Shown here: positions 62,591 through 64,000 of the stretch, piece by piece
Layout: every line of letters starts with the position of its first letter
Position numbering within the stretch: position 1 is the first letter of the stretch
Assembly: GCF_900102855.1 (NCBI RefSeq)
Contig: NZ_FMWD01000009.1
Coordinates: 62,001 to 126,000, forward strand
Direction of reading: 5' to 3'
Length of the DNA stretch: 64,000 nt
From: Thiohalomonas denitrificans
GTDB taxonomy: Bacteria; Pseudomonadota; Gammaproteobacteria; Thiohalomonadales; Thiohalomonadaceae
Notes under the pieces: model-generated
Told to the model about the DNA's origin: nothing
The model's database searches: none
What the model saw: only the letters and a program-made list of their open reading frames with translations
Position numbers and translations under genes: made by a program

Positions 62591-64000
62591 CTGGCCAAAG
62601 GTTACGCTAGAGGAGGCAGGGGTAACTCTGATCGATTGTGATCATAAAACTCCAAAAGCAAAGGAGAAAGGCTTTCCATATGTAGGAATACCGCAACTGA
62701 AAAACGGCCACATAACGCTTGATGGTGCTCGGCTTATATCTGAAGAAGATTTTTATCATTGGCGAAGGAAGGCTAAGCCAATGCCGAATGATGTGATTTT
62801 GTCGCGGCGCTGCAACCCAGGGGAGACTGCATACGTTCCAGAAGGACTCGAAATCGCATTGGGGCAAAATCTCGTATTACTACGTTCTGATGGATCTAAA
62901 TTGTATCCTCCGTTTCTTCGGTGGGTTGTTCAGGGTAGTGACTGGTGGAATGAGGTAAGAAAGTTCATTAACGTCGGCGCAGTTTTCGATAGTCTAAAAT
63001 GCTCGGATATACCTAAATTCGAAATTCGACTACCTCCATTACAAGAGCAAAAAACAATTTCTAAAGTTCTTGGCGAATTAGATCAGAAATTCGAACTAAA
63101 CCGCCAAACCAACCAAACCCTCGAACAAATCGCCCAGGCCATCTTCAAAAGCTGGTTTGTCGACTTCGACCCCGTCAGAGCCAAAATCGCCGCACGTGAG
63201 GCGTTCATCCAACAACACCCCGAAGTCACCGAAGAGGCGATAAGCGACGCCGCCGGCACCGAGGGCGACACCCTCGACCACGCCGGCTCTAAAGCCTGCG
63301 AACTCGCCGCAATGTGCGCCATCAGCAGCAAGACCGAAGAACAACTCAATGAGCTAAGTGCCGACGCCCTGAGACAACTCAGAGCAACCGCTGCGCTGTT
63401 CCCCGATGCTTTGGTGGAATCCGAGCTTGGCAAAGTGCCGGAAGGATGGGAGTTAAAGACGTTTGGTGATGTCTCGCGATGCTTTGACTCAAAGCGTGTC
63501 CCCTTGTCGAAGAAGCAGCGTGAAGCTAAAAAGCCCGGGGATATCCCATATTATGGTGCAACGTCGATCATGGACTATATAGACGAGTGGTTGTTTGATG
63601 ATATCTATCTATTGTTGGGAGAAGATGGTTCTGTACTCAAAGACGATGGAACGCCTTTCATTCAATACATTTGGGGAAAAACATGGGTCAACAATCATGC
63701 CCATGTATTGCAGGGTGACAATGGGGTTGCTACGGAACAGCTTATGCTTTTTATGCAGCAGACCAATATTGCCCCTTACGTGACGGGCGCGGTCCAGCTA
63801 AAGCTGAATCAAAGAAACATGAATAGCGTGCCATTCATTAGTGCCGGCAAAGAATTGAATGAAACGTTCTATGAGTTGATTAAACCCCTATACGAAAAGA
63901 TTCGAAATACGACTGAAGAAACACAGTCTTTAGAAGTGTGCCGCGACACCCTCCTTCCCAAGCTCCTCTCCGGTGAACTCTTGGTTGAAACAGGCGAGGC
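62580..64000 (+). CDS. hsdS: Type I restriction specificity subunit HsdS, 3' end outside window
   Basis: About 473 residues are present, reading open to the window edge. Target-recognition domain 1 (from 62600: PKVTLEEAGVTLIDCDHKTPK) ends near 63080. The central conserved region follows (LNRQTNQTLEQIAQAIFKSWFVDFDPVRAK), with an unusually long helical linker (EVTEEAISDAAGTEG...LRATAALFPDALVE). TRD2 starts at SELGKVPEGWELKTFGDV, and the C-terminal conserved segment (CRDTLLPKLLSGELLVE) is reached at the edge. ATG 62580 overlaps the hsdM stop. Both TRDs are visibly more AT-rich than the GC-rich conserved segments, consistent with exchange of specificity domains. Confidence 0.95.
   Translation, partial: MSANWPKVTLEEAGVTLIDCDHKTPKAKEKGFPYVGIPQLKNGHITLDGARLISEEDFYHWRRKAKPMPNDVILSRRCNPGETAYVPEGLEIALGQNLVLLRSDGSKLYPPFLRWVVQGSDWWNEVRKFINVGAVFDSLKCSDIPKFEIRLPPLQEQKTISKVLGELDQKFELNRQTNQTLEQIAQAIFKSWFVDFDPVRAKIAAREAFIQQHPEVTEEAISDAAGTEGDTLDHAGSKACELAAMCAISSKTEEQLNELSADALRQLRATAALFPDALVESELGKVPEGWELKTFGDVSRCFDSKRVPLSKKQREAKKPGDIPYYGATSIMDYIDEWLFDDIYLLLGEDGSVLKDDGTPFIQYIWGKTWVNNHAHVLQGDNGVATEQLMLFMQQTNIAPYVTGAVQLKLNQRNMNSVPFISAGKELNETFYELIKPLYEKIRNTTEETQSLEVCRDTLLPKLLSGELLVETGE

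Overview
The window is about 64 kb of a GC-rich gammaproteobacterial chromosome that includes the replication origin neighbourhood. The dnaA-dnaN-recF-gyrB cluster runs leftward, rpmH-rnpA-yidD-yidC-mnmE runs rightward, DnaA boxes flank dnaA, and two Pseudomonas-type parS sites lie in recF. The gpmI-envC-ctpA and yibN-grxC-secB-gpsA-trmL blocks keep an order known from gammaproteobacteria. The sulfur-linked genes (persulfide-sensor-like ArsR protein, DUF2892 protein, rhodanese, TusA, PP-loop thiolase) would fit a Chromatiales or Ectothiorhodospiraceae-like sulfur oxidiser; that placement is an inference.

Layout. 1-3781: ctpA (cut by the window edge), envC and gpmI on the minus strand. 3936-8298: a YgaV/SqrR-type ArsR regulator, DUF2892 membrane protein, rhodanese, grxC, a TrxC-like thioredoxin, secB, gpsA and convergent trmL. 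8414-9379: a class 1B-type dihydroorotate dehydrogenase. 9573-24315: an MSHA-type type IV pilus locus (mshE, mshG, MshF-like, a membrane protein, major pilin, a Wzy/O-antigen-ligase-family protein, a RAYT transposase element, mshQ, then minor pilins C, D, O and P). 24339-29870: nitrogen control (ntrC, ntrB, a DUF4124 protein, glnA) with a sigma54 promoter and NtrC operators. 29867-32444: CDF metal transporter, TusA and a PP-loop tRNA-thiolation-like enzyme. 32710-39006: glyQ, a broken GxxExxY gene, glyS, a MazG-like protein, gmhB, plsC and fbp. 39174-50147: the origin region. 50148-51525: a small RAYT transposase inside an array of ~96-bp REP units. 51518-55507: TgpA-like transglutaminase, DUF58 protein and MoxR ATPase. 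55653-59596: aminopeptidase lipoprotein, NERD protein, methyltransferase and DMT exporter. 59909-64000: Mrr-type nuclease and the type I restriction genes hsdM and hsdS (hsdS cut by the window edge).

The most unusual structure is a ~200-bp palindromic element present twice: between ntrC and ntrB, and between dnaA and rpmH. Each copy is bracketed by 32-33 bp inverted copies of sequence that is particular to its own site, and the internal stems of the two copies differ in sequence yet stay self-complementary. I do not recognise it. Other notable items are the RAYT with its REP array, a RAYT with 15-bp inverted ends inside the pilus locus, a repeat-derived in-frame insertion in hsdM, and a 24-nt DnaA-box motif found on both sides of dnaA.

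No tRNA, rRNA or CRISPR array was found.
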